The notes under the pieces were generated by a model. The model did no database searches and was not told the origin of the DNA. It saw only the letters and a list, made by a program, of their open reading frames with translations. This document shows, in pieces, positions 43,504 through 52,893 of a stretch of 64,000 nt of DNA. The DNA comes from an uncultured Eubacteriales bacterium (GTDB lineage Bacteria > Bacillota > Clostridia > Oscillospirales > Oscillospiraceae), in NCBI GenBank assembly GCA_959602365.1, contig CAUGSS010000010.1, positions 1 to 64,000 of the forward strand, given 5' to 3'. The position numbers and the translations under genes were made by a program. The first letter of the stretch is position 1; each line of letters starts with the position of its first letter.

Positions 43504-43557
43504 GTCGACCCATTGGAAAATCCGGCCCTGAAGGCGGCCGAGGAGGTTAGAGAGAGT

Positions 43558-46500
43558 ATGAATTATGTATTTCGATGCTACGCGGAAAAGCGCCCCGGCT
43601 TCGATGTGGAGGCGGGCAAGGTCTTTCAGGAGCTGAGGGAGCAGCTCGGCATCGCCAGCCTGCACGGGGTGCGCATTTTCTGCCGCTATGACGTGGACGG
43701 CGTGGACTACCCGGTCTATCTGAAGAGCCGCACCACCGTTTTTTCCGAGCCCATGTGCGACGCCTTCTATGACGAGCAGATGCCCCAGATTGTGGGGGCG
43801 CATTCCATTCTGGCCGTGGAGTCCCTGCCCGGCCAGTTCGACCAGCGGGCCGACTCCTGCGCCCAGTGCATCCAGCTGCTGGCCGGGTGCGAGCGGCCCA
43901 TTGTCCGCTGCGCCACCATCTATGTGCTGATGGGCGAGCTCAGCGATCAGGATATGGAGGCCATCCGGGGCTACCTCATCAACCCGGTGGAGACCCGGGA
44001 AGCCTCCATGGACAAGCCGGAGACCCTGGTCCAGAGCTATGACATCCCCACCAGCGTGGCCACATTGACCGGTTTCCGGGAGCTGGACGAGGCGGGGCTG
44101 ACTGAAATGCTCTCCGAGTACGGCCTGGCCATGGATTTGAATGACCTGAAGTTCCTCCAGTCCTATTTCAGGGACGAGGAGAAGCGGGACCCCACCATCA
44201 CCGAGCTGCGGCTGGTGGACACCTACTGGTCCGACCACTGCCGCCACACCACCTTCGGCACCCACATCGACGCCGTGGACATCCAGGACCCGGAGGTCCG
44301 GAAGGCCTATGAGGCCTATCTGGCCGGCCGGGAGGAGGTCTACGGCCCGGAGAAGGCGGCCCGGCGGCCCCAGACCCTGATGGATGTGGGCACCCTGGGG
44401 GCCAAGGTGCTGAAGAAGCGGGGCGAGCTGCCCAACCTGGACGAGTCCGAGGAGATCAACGCCTGCTCCATCCACATTCCGGTGGACGTGGACGGCCAGG
44501 AGCAGGATTGGCTGCTCATGTTCAAGAACGAGACCCACAACCACCCCACCGAGATTGAGCCCTTCGGCGGCGCGGCCACCTGCATCGGCGGCGCCATCCG
44601 GGATCCCCTGTCCGGCCGGGCCTATGTCTATCAGGCCATGCGCATCACCGGCTGCGGCGATCCCCGGGTTCCCATGAGCGAGACCCTGGCGGGCAAGCTG
44701 CCCCAGCGCAAGCTGGCCACCACCGCCGCCGCCGGCTACTCCTCCTACGGCAACCAGATTGGCCTGGCCACCGGCCTGGTCAACGAGTTCTACCACCCGG
44801 GCTATATCGCCAAGCACATGGAGCTGGGCGCTGTGGTGGGCGCCGCCCCGGCGGACAATGTGGTTCGGGAGCAGCCCGCCCCCGGGGATGTGGTCATCCT
44901 GCTGGGCGGCCGCACCGGCCGGGACGGCATCGGCGGGGCCACCGGCTCCTCCAAGAGCCACAACAAGAAGTCCCTCCAGACTATGGCCTCTGAGGTCCAG
45001 AAGGGCAACGCCCCCGAGGAGCGCAAGATCCAGCGGCTGTTCCGGGACGGCAATGTGACCCGGATGATCAAGCGCTGCAACGACTTTGGCGCCGGCGGCG
45101 TCAGCGTGGCCATCGGCGAGCTGGCCGACGGCCTGTCCATCGACCTGAACGCGGTGCGCAAGAAGTACGAGGGCCTGGACGGCACCGAGCTGGCCATCTC
45201 CGAATCCCAGGAGCGGATGGCCGTGGTGGTGGCCGCCCAGGACGCGGAAAAGTTCATCGCCGCCGCCACCGCGGAGAACCTGGAGGCCTATCAGGTGGCC
45301 GTGGTCACCCAGGAGCCCCGGATGGTCATGACCTGGAACGGGGTCAAGATCGCCGATCTGAGCCGCTCCTTCCTGGCCAGCAACGGCGCCGACAAGCACA
45401 CCACCGTCTCTGTCCCCGCCCTGCCCGAGGCGGAGGAGAAAGTGGACTACGAGGGCGATCCCATCCAGCTCTTCCAGCGCATCGCCTCCGACCCCAATAT
45501 GGCCTCCCAGCGGGGCCTGGTGGAGCGCTTTGACGGCTCCATCGGCGCCTCCTCGGTGCTGATGCCCTTCGGCGGCCGGGAGCAGCAGACCCCGGCCCAG
45601 GTGATGGCCGCCCTGCTCCCGGTGGGTCCCGGCCATGAGACCAAGACCTGCTCCGTCATGGCCTACGGCTTCGACCCCTACCGCAGCGAGCGCAACCCCT
45701 TTGTGGGGGCCGCCGAGTCGGTGGTGGAGTCGGTGGCCAAGCTGGCCGCCGCGGGCTGCGACGCCAGGCTGGCCTATCTCTCCCTCCAGGAGTACTTTGA
45801 AAAATTGCGGGACGAGCCCCTGCGCTGGGGCAAGCCCTTTGCCGCCCTGCTGGGCGCCCTGTCCGCCCAGATCGGCCTGAAAGCCGCCGCCATCGGCGGC
45901 AAGGACTCCATGTCCGGTTCCTTCCTGGACATGGACGTGCCCCCCACCCTGGTGAGCTTCGCCATCGCCCCGGCCCGGGCGGACCAGCTGGTGACGGCGG
46001 AGTTCAAGAAGTCCGACGACCCGGTCTATCTGTTTACCGCTCCCAAGGGGGATTATGAGGGCACGCTGGCCATGTGGGACCGGTTCCATGAACTCTGCCA
46101 GTCCGGCAAGGTGCGCGCCGCCTGGGCGCTGACCTCCGGCGGCGTGGCCGAGGGCCTGATGAAGATGTGCTTCGGCAACCGGATCGGCTTCGTGGGTGCG
46201 GAGCATCTGAAGGGGACCAAGCTCTTCGCCCCCGCCTGCGGCTCCATCATCGCGGAGCTGAGCGAGGACGTGGACTTCGGCGAGAAGATCGGCCGCACCG
46301 CCTTCCCGCCCATCCTGGAGGCCGGCGGGGCCTACCTGCCCCTGGACGATCTCCAGGCGGTGTGGGAGAGCACCCTGGAGGACGTCTATCCCACCCGGCT
46401 GAAGTCCGAGGAGCCGGAGCAGACCGAGGAGGACAAGCTGGACGACCCCATGTCCTCCATCCACTGCGAGGTGGGCCGCCACGGCCAGGCCGACCTGGTG

Positions 46501-47352
46501 CCGGAGATCACCTGCGACCAGCGCTCCAACCGGGCACCGGCTGCCAAGACCGCCCGGCCCCGGGCGGTGATCCCGGTCTTCCCGGGCACCAACTGCGAGT
46601 ACGACACCGCCAACGCCTGCCTGCGGGCAGGGATTGAGCCCAAGATCCTGGTGGTGCGCAACCTGACCACCGACCTGCTCACCCAGTCCGCCCATGAGCT
46701 GGAGGAGGCCATCAAGGGGGCCCAGATGATCATTCTGCCCGGCGGCTTCTCCGGCGGCGACGAGCCCGAGGGCTCGGGCAAGTTCATCGCCTCCTTCTTC
46801 CGCAACGAGCGCATCAAGGACGCGGTCCATGACCTGCTCAAGAACCGGGACGGCCTGATGCTGGGCATCTGCAACGGCTTCCAGGCCCTGGTCAAGCTGG
46901 GGCTGGTGCCCTACGGCGAGATCCGGGACATGGACGAGAGCTGCCCCACCCTGACCTTCAACCTGATCGGCCGCCACCAGTCCCGCTATGTCACCACCCG
47001 GGTGGCCTCGGTGAAGAGCCCCTGGATGCTGAAGGCGGAGGTCAACGACCTCTACACCGTGCCCGTCTCCCACGGCGAGGGCCGCTTTGTGGCCCCGGCG
47101 GAGATCATGGCCAAGCTCATCGAGAACGGCCAGGTGGCCACCCAGTATGTGGACCTGTACGGCAATCCCACCATGGACATCTCCGCCAACCCCAACGGCT
47201 CCATGAACGCCATCGAGGGCATCTTCAGCCCAGACGGCCGGGTCTTCGGCAAGATGGGCCACACCGAGCGCTGCGGCGCCTATGTGGGCCTGAATATCCC
47301 CGGAGACAAGCACATGCCCCTCTTTGAGTCCGGAGCAGAATACTTTAAGTAA
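43558..47352 (+). CDS. purL: phosphoribosylformylglycinamidine synthase, single-chain clostridial form
   Basis: A 1264-residue enzyme of purine synthesis (FGAR + Gln + ATP to FGAM). The start is taken at ATG 43558 (MNYVFRCYAEKRPGFDVEA), which fits the family; a TTG at 43513 extends the frame but is less likely. The synthase core has SDHCRHTTF, KNETHNHPTEIEPFGGAATCIGG-type loops and AIGGKDSMSGSF. The glutaminase end (about 1005-1264) has GTNCEYDTA, GGFSGGDEPEGSG and the nucleophile Cys in LGICNGFQAL. Confidence 0.97.
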   Translation: MNYVFRCYAEKRPGFDVEAGKVFQELREQLGIASLHGVRIFCRYDVDGVDYPVYLKSRTTVFSEPMCDAFYDEQMPQIVGAHSILAVESLPGQFDQRADSCAQCIQLLAGCERPIVRCATIYVLMGELSDQDMEAIRGYLINPVETREASMDKPETLVQSYDIPTSVATLTGFRELDEAGLTEMLSEYGLAMDLNDLKFLQSYFRDEEKRDPTITELRLVDTYWSDHCRHTTFGTHIDAVDIQDPEVRKAYEAYLAGREEVYGPEKAARRPQTLMDVGTLGAKVLKKRGELPNLDESEEINACSIHIPVDVDGQEQDWLLMFKNETHNHPTEIEPFGGAATCIGGAIRDPLSGRAYVYQAMRITGCGDPRVPMSETLAGKLPQRKLATTAAAGYSSYGNQIGLATGLVNEFYHPGYIAKHMELGAVVGAAPADNVVREQPAPGDVVILLGGRTGRDGIGGATGSSKSHNKKSLQTMASEVQKGNAPEERKIQRLFRDGNVTRMIKRCNDFGAGGVSVAIGELADGLSIDLNAVRKKYEGLDGTELAISESQERMAVVVAAQDAEKFIAAATAENLEAYQVAVVTQEPRMVMTWNGVKIADLSRSFLASNGADKHTTVSVPALPEAEEKVDYEGDPIQLFQRIASDPNMASQRGLVERFDGSIGASSVLMPFGGREQQTPAQVMAALLPVGPGHETKTCSVMAYGFDPYRSERNPFVGAAESVVESVAKLAAAGCDARLAYLSLQEYFEKLRDEPLRWGKPFAALLGALSAQIGLKAAAIGGKDSMSGSFLDMDVPPTLVSFAIAPARADQLVTAEFKKSDDPVYLFTAPKGDYEGTLAMWDRFHELCQSGKVRAAWALTSGGVAEGLMKMCFGNRIGFVGAEHLKGTKLFAPACGSIIAELSEDVDFGEKIGRTAFPPILEAGGAYLPLDDLQAVWESTLEDVYPTRLKSEEPEQTEEDKLDDPMSSIHCEVGRHGQADLVPEITCDQRSNRAPAAKTARPRAVIPVFPGTNCEYDTANACLRAGIEPKILVVRNLTTDLLTQSAHELEEAIKGAQMIILPGGFSGGDEPEGSGKFIASFFRNERIKDAVHDLLKNRDGLMLGICNGFQALVKLGLVPYGEIRDMDESCPTLTFNLIGRHQSRYVTTRVASVKSPWMLKAEVNDLYTVPVSHGEGRFVAPAEIMAKLIENGQVATQYVDLYGNPTMDISANPNGSMNAIEGIFSPDGRVFGKMGHTERCGAYVGLNIPGDKHMPLFESGAEYFK

Positions 47353-47379
47353 TACGGCTCAATGCCTGACGGAAATGGA

Positions 47380-47411
47380 AAACGGCCGCCCTCCGGCGGC
47401 CGTTTTTCCTG
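47380..47411 (+). terminator. intrinsic terminator of purL
   Basis: Arms AAACGGCCGCC / GGCGGCCGTTT with loop CTCC, followed by TT and C. Confidence 0.88.
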
Positions 47412-47444
47412 ATTCACTGCCCGCAGAAAGGAGCGATTGCCCCA

Positions 47445-48086
47445 ATGGACGCGATTATTTTCGATGTGGACGGCACCCTCTGGGACTCCCGGGTGCCGGT
47501 GGCCCACGCCTGGAACCACAGCATTGAGCGCTTGACCGGCAAACCCAGCAGCTTTACGCCGGAGTACCTGGGTCAGTTTTTCGGCAAGACCATGGATGTG
47601 ATTGTCCAGGTGCTGCTGCCCGACTGCCCGCCGGAGGAGCGGCTGCGCCTGGGAGAGCAGATCTTCCGGGAGGAAAACGACTGGCTGGAGCAGGAGCCGG
47701 GCACCCTCTACCCGGGGGTGGAGGAGACGCTGGCAGAGCTGGGCCGGCGCTGGCCCCTTTTCATCGTCTCCAACTGCCAGAACGGTTATATCCAGGTCAT
47801 GTTAAAGACCACCGGACTGGGACGCTTTTTCTCCGGCTATCTGAGCTACGGGGACACAGGAGAGGGGAAGGGGAAAAATCTTGTCACCCTCTGCCGCCGC
47901 TATGGGCTGTCCGCTCCGGTCTATGTGGGGGACACCCAGGGGGACGCAGATGCCTGTGCGGAGGCGCGGATTCCCATGATCTATGCCGCCTATGGCCTGG
48001 GTACGGTGGCCCGCCCGTGGCAGACCATTCGGGCGTTTCCCGAACTGTTGGGCCTGCTGCCGCGCCTGGAGGGCGGCGCTGTTTAA
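47445..48086 (+). CDS. HAD-superfamily phosphatase (phosphoglycolate-phosphatase-like)
   Basis: A 213-residue protein. Motif I is FDVDGTLWDS at residues 6-15, motif II the Ser in FIVSNCQNG, motif III a Lys near GEGKGKN, motif IV VGDTQGDADA. A helical cap lies between residues 16 and 85. The substrate cannot be told from sequence. It stands alone between terminators. Confidence 0.88.
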   Translation: MDAIIFDVDGTLWDSRVPVAHAWNHSIERLTGKPSSFTPEYLGQFFGKTMDVIVQVLLPDCPPEERLRLGEQIFREENDWLEQEPGTLYPGVEETLAELGRRWPLFIVSNCQNGYIQVMLKTTGLGRFFSGYLSYGDTGEGKGKNLVTLCRRYGLSAPVYVGDTQGDADACAEARIPMIYAAYGLGTVARPWQTIRAFPELLGLLPRLEGGAV

Positions 48087-48102
48087 ACCTGGAGAAGACA
48101 CG

Positions 48103-48140
48103 GAGGGCACGCCGCGGATGACGGCGTGCCCTCTGATTTG
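48103..48140. terminator. hairpin shared by convergent genes
   Basis: Arms GAGGGCACGCCG / CGGCGTGCCCTC with a 7-nt loop lie between the HAD gene and the minus-strand transporter gene. T-rich DNA follows on the plus strand. Confidence 0.65.
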
Positions 48141-48154
48141 ATGTTTGATGCTTC

Positions 48155-48919
48155 TTACAGCACGAATTTGAACAGGGTGAGAAATGCGCCCAACAGCACC
48201 AGACAGGCGCCGATGACCCGGTTGAGCAGCCTGGGGGTGGCGCGGTTGGCAAAACGCGAGGCCAGCCAGGCCCCCAACAGGGCGGACAGGGCGCATATCA
48301 CCAGCGCGGTCCAGTTGATCTCCCCCAGCATGGTGAAGTGGGAGATGGCCCCCACCAGGGCCAAAAAGGTCATAATGAACACGCTGGTTCCCACAGCGGT
48401 TTTCAGCTCGTAGGAGAGCAGGCTGGTGAGCAGGAACAGCATCATCATGCCGCCGCCCGCGCCGGAAAAGCCGCAGATGGTTCCCACCACCGCGCCGGAG
48501 AGGATGGAGAGCAGATGCCGCGTCCGGGTGGAGCAGCCCTGCACAAAGGGCAGGGGCTTTGCCTCCTTTGCAATCAGGAATTTGATGCCCAGTCCGATGG
48601 GGAAGAGACAGGACACCATGCCCAGCGCGGTGCTGCTCACCGAGTAGCCTAGAATACAGCCAAACACGGTCAGCGCCATGGCGGGGAGGAGCAGCCACAG
48701 GCCGCCTTTGACATCCATATGTCCGTTTTTGGCGTAGGTGGTGGCGGACAGGGCAGAGGCCAGCACGTCGGAGGCCAGTGAGATGCCGATGGCCATAAAG
48801 GGGTCAAACCCCAATAGCGTGATCAGGATGGGGGAGATGACAGATGCCGCAGACAGACCGGCCAGGCCGGTGACGACTCCGGCGCCCAGTCCTGCAATCA
48901 TGTAAACCAGGTATGCCAT
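48155..48919 (-). CDS. TSUP-family (TauE/SafE) membrane transporter
   Basis: A 254-residue protein with about eight membrane helices and the duplicated GxxxG-rich halves of the TSUP family (GLGAGVVTGLAGLSAASVISPIL and VVGTICGFSGAGGGMMMLFLL). Members export sulfite, sulfonates or similar anions. The start is at ATG 48919. The longer frame to 49261 runs through the promoter and has no ribosome site. Confidence 0.88.
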   Translation of the reverse strand: MAYLVYMIAGLGAGVVTGLAGLSAASVISPILITLLGFDPFMAIGISLASDVLASALSATTYAKNGHMDVKGGLWLLLPAMALTVFGCILGYSVSSTALGMVSCLFPIGLGIKFLIAKEAKPLPFVQGCSTRTRHLLSILSGAVVGTICGFSGAGGGMMMLFLLTSLLSYELKTAVGTSVFIMTFLALVGAISHFTMLGEINWTALVICALSALLGAWLASRFANRATPRLLNRVIGACLVLLGAFLTLFKFVL

Positions 48920-48959
48920 AACATGCGGTCGCTCCCATAAGATTTGTATCAATTTGACA

Positions 48960-48988
48960 TTATACCATAAGGAAAGTGTCCTGTATAG
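48960..48988 (-). promoter_or_regulatory. promoter of the TSUP transporter gene
   Basis: On the minus strand TATACA, 17 bp, TATAAT (complement of 48960-48965), about 40 bp before the start codon. Confidence 0.55.
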
Positions 48989-49054
48989 CTGTATTTGATT
49001 CCCATATGCGAAGTAACCGGGGCAGTGCCCCGGCGGAGATATCCAGATTTCTAC

Positions 49055-49083
49055 TTGTATTTTTGCCCGGGATAGAATAAAAT
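49055..49083 (+). promoter_or_regulatory. promoter of the asp23-fakA pair
   Basis: TTGTAT (49055-49060), 17 bp, TAAAAT (49078-49083), 62 bp before the ATG. Confidence 0.5.
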
Positions 49084-49145
49084 AGAATTGTATTTCTGTG
49101 AGAAAGTGTGCGCCGTTCCGCGGCGCGGAAGGGAAGTGCTCCGGA

Positions 49146-49496
49146 ATGAAGATCCAGATGGAAAAAGGCAATCTCGTCATCAGCAACGATGTGTTCACCC
49201 AGATCGCCGGTGCGGTCGCCACCAGCTGCTTCGGCGTCAAGGGCATGGCGGTGCGCTCCAAGACAGACGGCCTGGTTCATTTGCTCCGGCGGGAGTCCAT
49301 GGCCAAGGGCGTGAAGGTGACCGCCAACGAGGATGCCAGCGTCACCATCGACCTGCACATTATTGTGGACAGCGGCGTGAATATCGCCGCCATCAGCAGC
49401 TCCATCACCAATGAGGTGGCCTATAAAGTCAAACAATACACCGGCGTTGAGGTCAGAAGCGTCGAAATCTATATCGACTCCATCTCGTTCAGCTGA
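49146..49496 (+). CDS. Asp23/Gls24-family protein
   Basis: A 116-residue protein (MKIQMEKGNLVISNDVFTQIAGAVATSCFGVKGM...), the short YloU-type member of the family. It lies just upstream of the DhaL-domain kinase gene, the conserved yloU-yloV order of Firmicutes. Its role is probably in envelope or fatty-acid homeostasis. The start at 49146 has GAAGGGAAG upstream. Confidence 0.92.
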   Translation: MKIQMEKGNLVISNDVFTQIAGAVATSCFGVKGMAVRSKTDGLVHLLRRESMAKGVKVTANEDASVTIDLHIIVDSGVNIAAISSSITNEVAYKVKQYTGVEVRSVEIYIDSISFS

Positions 49497-49560
49497 ACGC
49501 CTCGGCCCAGTTAAAAGGAAACTGGCGCCGGACACTGCGCCGAAAGGAAGAAACATAATT

Positions 49561-51255
49561 ATGATTGATATCATCGACGGAGAACTGTTTCGGAATATGA
49601 TCCGTTATGGTGCGGCTGCCATCCAGGTGGAAAAGCAGTCCATCAATGATTTGAATGTTTTTCCCGTGCCGGACGGCGATACGGGTACCAATATGAGCCT
49701 GACCATTGGGGCCGCTGTAACGGCTCTGGCGTCCGGCCCGGCCGGCAGCGTGGGGGAGGTTGCCTCGACGGCGGCTTCCGCGCTGCTCCGGGGGGCACGG
49801 GGTAACTCCGGTGTCATTCTGTCGCTGCTCTTCCGGGGGATTGCCCGGGAACTGAAGGAGAAAGAGCAGATGGACGGCGTGGACTTTGCCGCCGCCCTGT
49901 CTGAAGGCGTGTCTGCCGCCTACGGCGCGGTGATGAAGCCCGCCGAGGGCACTATCCTCACCGTCTCCCGTCTCGCGGCGGAGCGGGCGGCTGAGGCCAG
50001 CATGGAGGACACCGCATTCCAGTATGTGCTGGAACAGACCATTGCCCGGGGGCAGGAGGCCCTGGCGGATACCATCAACCAGAATCCCGTTTTGAAAAAA
50101 GCGGGCGTGGTGGACGCCGGCGGCAAGGGTTTCCTGGTCATCCTGGGGGGAATGCTCTCCTGCCTGATGGGCGAGGAATTGCCTGAGACGGAGGACATGG
50201 CACAGCCTGCCGCTCAGGAAAAGGCGGATTTTGCGGATTTTGACGCCCAGGATACCGCCTTTGCCTTCGACACGGTCTATATTGTGCGCAAACGCACTCC
50301 TGACGTGGATCTGACTCCGCTGCGGGCCTTCCTGGACGGAATTGGGGACAGCCTGGTCATCGGCGAGGACGACGAGTCCTTCAAGGTCCATGTCCATACC
50401 AACATTCCCGGGGACGCGCTGACCGAGTCCCAGAAGTACGGCACACTGGAGCTGGCCAAGATCGAGAATATGCGCACCCAGCAGGAGGCCCTGGCCGCCG
50501 GCCGAAAGGCCCAGAGCACCGACGATCTGGAGCAGATAGAGGCGGAACTGGAGCGTCAGCACGGGTCCGGACAGCCTGAGGTGGCCCCCAACGAGAAGCG
50601 TTACGGCTTTGTGGCGGTTTGCGCCGGAGCGGGCCTGGAAGCGGTGTTCCGGGACCTGGGCGTGGACGGAATGGTGTCCGGCGGGCAGACGATGAATCCC
50701 TCTACGGAGGATCTGCTCCGGGTGATCAATGCCACCCCGGCGGAGACGGTATTCGTGCTGCCCAACAATAAAAACATCATTATGGCGGCCCAGCAGTGCA
50801 TTCCCCTGTCCCAGACGAAAAAGGTGGTCGTCATTGAGACCAAGACTGTCCCCGAGGGAATTGCCGCCATGATGGCGGTGGATCTGGAAGTCGGGGAAGA
50901 GGAGCTGGGCCAGGCCATGCTCGAGGCGTCCCGGCGGGTTCAGACCGCCCAGATCACCTACGCGGCCCGGGACTCCGACCTGGACGGCTTTAACATCAGG
51001 GCTGGGGATTACCTGGCGCTGCTGAACGGCAAGCTCTACGGCACTTCTCCTGCGGTGGAGGATATGCTGACCGCTCTGGCCGGTGCGGCCAAGGAGGCCG
51101 GCGCGGAATTTGTCACCCTGTTCTACGGAGAGGATGTCACCGAAGCCCAGGCGGAAGAGGCGGAGCAGCTTTTTGCCCAGGTATGCCCGGAGGCCGAGGT
51201 GGCGATTGTCCCAGGCGGGCAGCCCGTCTACTATTATCTGATCTCCATCGAGTGA
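49561..51255 (+). CDS. fakA: DhaL-domain fatty-acid kinase FakA/YloV
   Basis: A 564-residue protein. The N-terminal DhaL/DAK2 kinase domain (1-200) has the ATP-site motif NVFPVPDGDTGTNMSLT and GARGNSGVILSLLFRG. A middle domain follows (about 205-340), then a DegV-like C-terminal part (about 345-564, GLEAVFRDLGVDGMVSGGQTMNPS). It phosphorylates fatty acids held by FakB proteins. The ATG at 49561 begins MIDIIDGELFRNMI, as in relatives; the frame upstream is the overlap with the asp23 gene. Confidence 0.93.
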   Translation: MIDIIDGELFRNMIRYGAAAIQVEKQSINDLNVFPVPDGDTGTNMSLTIGAAVTALASGPAGSVGEVASTAASALLRGARGNSGVILSLLFRGIARELKEKEQMDGVDFAAALSEGVSAAYGAVMKPAEGTILTVSRLAAERAAEASMEDTAFQYVLEQTIARGQEALADTINQNPVLKKAGVVDAGGKGFLVILGGMLSCLMGEELPETEDMAQPAAQEKADFADFDAQDTAFAFDTVYIVRKRTPDVDLTPLRAFLDGIGDSLVIGEDDESFKVHVHTNIPGDALTESQKYGTLELAKIENMRTQQEALAAGRKAQSTDDLEQIEAELERQHGSGQPEVAPNEKRYGFVAVCAGAGLEAVFRDLGVDGMVSGGQTMNPSTEDLLRVINATPAETVFVLPNNKNIIMAAQQCIPLSQTKKVVVIETKTVPEGIAAMMAVDLEVGEEELGQAMLEASRRVQTAQITYAARDSDLDGFNIRAGDYLALLNGKLYGTSPAVEDMLTALAGAAKEAGAEFVTLFYGEDVTEAQAEEAEQLFAQVCPEAEVAIVPGGQPVYYYLISIE

Positions 51256-51342
51256 CCGCCGGACGGCGCGGGGCGCGGCCGGTCCGGCCTGGGGCGGCTG
51301 GGGACAGCCGCCGGGCCGGAGTGGAGTGACAACAAGGAAAAC

Positions 51343-51370
51343 AGCTTCCGGCGCGGCTGCGCCGGAAGCT
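51343..51370 (+). repeat. 12-bp hairpin after fakA
   Basis: AGCTTCCGGCGC / GCGCCGGAAGCT with a GGCT loop in the 266-bp gap after fakA. No T tract follows. It may be a weak terminator or an mRNA-stabilising structure. Confidence 0.5.
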
Positions 51371-51477
51371 GGAACAAACAGGCACCGTTTGATTGCCCAG
51401 TGCGGCAGAGCGGTGCGGCGGGATGTGCGGTGCGGCCTTCCTTTTCAGGGGAGCGCTGAAGTGCAGCCCGTTCAGTC

Positions 51478-51512
51478 GCGGCGCAGTCCTCGGGAGAACT
51501 GCGCCGCTTTTT
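51478..51512 (+). terminator. intrinsic terminator between fakA and the convergent gene
   Basis: Arms GCGGCGCAGT / ACTGCGCCGC around a 10-nt loop, followed by TTTTT. Confidence 0.8.
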
Positions 51513-51522
51513 CAGGGGCATA

Positions 51523-51984
51523 TCACGCTCCCTGGGGGCGGTTCAGGCTGTGGAGAAAACCGTCCAGGCCGCTGGTGCGCACATCGCCGCCCACGACCGC
51601 CCCGTCCCGGACCAGCAGATCGGCCAGCACCCCCTGTTCGCCGGTGGGATAGTTCAGTATTTCAAAGGTGTAACGGGTGACGGTGCTGCCCAGATCATCG
51701 CTCAGATCCAGGCCGGCCTCCAGCTGCAGATCCAGATAGGTCTGGCTCAGATCGCTGCTCAGGGTGCAGGTTTCCACGCTGACCGGCGTGGGATTTACCT
51801 CCCACCCAAAGCCGTCCAGGCAGTCCAGACAGAGGACCACTCCGCTGTCCTCGGCGGCCAGGGTGTTGGCGGCCTTGCCGCGCAGCGCGGCAAGGCTCAG
51901 GATGCCCACCACCAGCAGCAGTGCCAGCGCGCCGGCAGCCAGACATTTTTTGCGCTCAGGGAGCTTTACGGTCATAATCAGCAT
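51523..51984 (-). CDS. DUF4830-type membrane-anchored protein
   Basis: A 153-residue protein with one N-terminal membrane helix (about 13-35). An extracytoplasmic domain contains FGWEVNPTPVSVETCTL and TRYTFEILNYPTGEQGVLADLLVRDGAVVGGDV, which fits DUF4830. The start is taken at ATG 51984 (GAGAGG 8 nt upstream); a GTG at 51993 is possible. It is divergent from the pseudouridine synthase gene. The function is unknown. Confidence 0.75.
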   Translation of the reverse strand: MLIMTVKLPERKKCLAAGALALLLVVGILSLAALRGKAANTLAAEDSGVVLCLDCLDGFGWEVNPTPVSVETCTLSSDLSQTYLDLQLEAGLDLSDDLGSTVTRYTFEILNYPTGEQGVLADLLVRDGAVVGGDVRTSGLDGFLHSLNRPQGA

Positions 51985-52053
51985 CTCGTCCACCTCTCAG
52001 TAGTTGATGTTATGCGTGCGGCGGGATGGACAGAACCCCAAGGGAGGAAAACC

Positions 52054-52767
52054 ATGGAGAAAACGCTTCGGCTGGATAAGCTGCTCTCCGACAGCGGCCA
52101 GTGGTCCCGGAAAGAGGCCAAGCAGCTGCTGCGCCAGGGGCGGGTTCAGGTGGACGGTCAGGTTGAGCGGTCGGCGGACCGGAAGGTGTGTCCTGCCGCC
52201 GTTCAGGTGACGGTGGACGGCCAGGCGGTGGCATGGGCGGAGCACCGCTATCTCATGCTCTGGAAACCCGCCGGAGTGCTCACGGCCACCGAGGACCGGC
52301 GGCAGAAGACGGTGCTGGACCTGCTGCCCGCCATGTACCGGGATCTGTTTCCCGTGGGGCGGCTGGATAAAGATACCGAGGGACTGCTGCTGCTTACCGA
52401 CGACGGGGTGCTGGCCCACCGGCTGCTCTCTCCGCGCCACCATGTGGACAAGGTCTATCTGGCGGAGGTCGACGGGGACGTTGACGCGGCGGATGTGGAG
52501 GCCTTTGGTGCGGGGATGGTGCTGGAGGACGGGACCCGGTGTCTGTCCGCCGGATTGGAGCGCTTGGGCCCCGGACTCTGCCGTGTGACGCTGCGGGAGG
52601 GGAAATTCCATCAGGTCAAGCGGATGCTTGCCCAGCGGGGCAAGCCCGTCCTCCGGTTAAAGCGCATTTCCATGGGCCCCCTGCAGCTGGACCCCGGCCT
52701 TGCTCCGGGGGAATTTCGACCGCTGACGGAGCAGGAATTGCTGGAATTAGAGGAACTGCAAAAATAA
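52054..52767 (+). CDS. RsuA/RluB-family pseudouridine synthase
   Basis: A 237-residue protein. The S4 RNA-binding domain (1-60) has LDKLLSDSGQWSRKEAKQLL. The catalytic Asp is in VGRLDKDTEGLLLLT. KFHQVKRMLA is the family's late motif. It isomerises a uridine in rRNA; whether in 16S or 23S cannot be decided. The start at ATG 52054 has GGGAGG upstream; the longer frame to 51550 is the antisense of the neighbouring gene. Confidence 0.93.
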   Translation: MEKTLRLDKLLSDSGQWSRKEAKQLLRQGRVQVDGQVERSADRKVCPAAVQVTVDGQAVAWAEHRYLMLWKPAGVLTATEDRRQKTVLDLLPAMYRDLFPVGRLDKDTEGLLLLTDDGVLAHRLLSPRHHVDKVYLAEVDGDVDAADVEAFGAGMVLEDGTRCLSAGLERLGPGLCRVTLREGKFHQVKRMLAQRGKPVLRLKRISMGPLQLDPGLAPGEFRPLTEQELLELEELQK

Positions 52768-52802
52768 TTCGTCATTTTATACAAAAAAGAATCAAAAAGC
52801 TA

Positions 52803-52831
52803 TTGAAAAAGCCCAGGAGAGATGATAGAAT
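52803..52831 (+). promoter_or_regulatory. promoter of the CdaR-like regulator
   Basis: TTGAAA (52803-52808), 17 bp, TAGAAT (52826-52831), 62 bp before the ATG. Confidence 0.65.
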
Positions 52832-52893
52832 AAATCTTACTTTGGAGAGATTGTACAATCATCATTGGTTTCAACCGGGAGAAAGGAGCAAAC

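Noticed and set aside
43405..47313. 1302-codon minus-strand open frame
   Set aside because: It is the antisense of purL with the same codon-bias artefact and has no recognisable domain.
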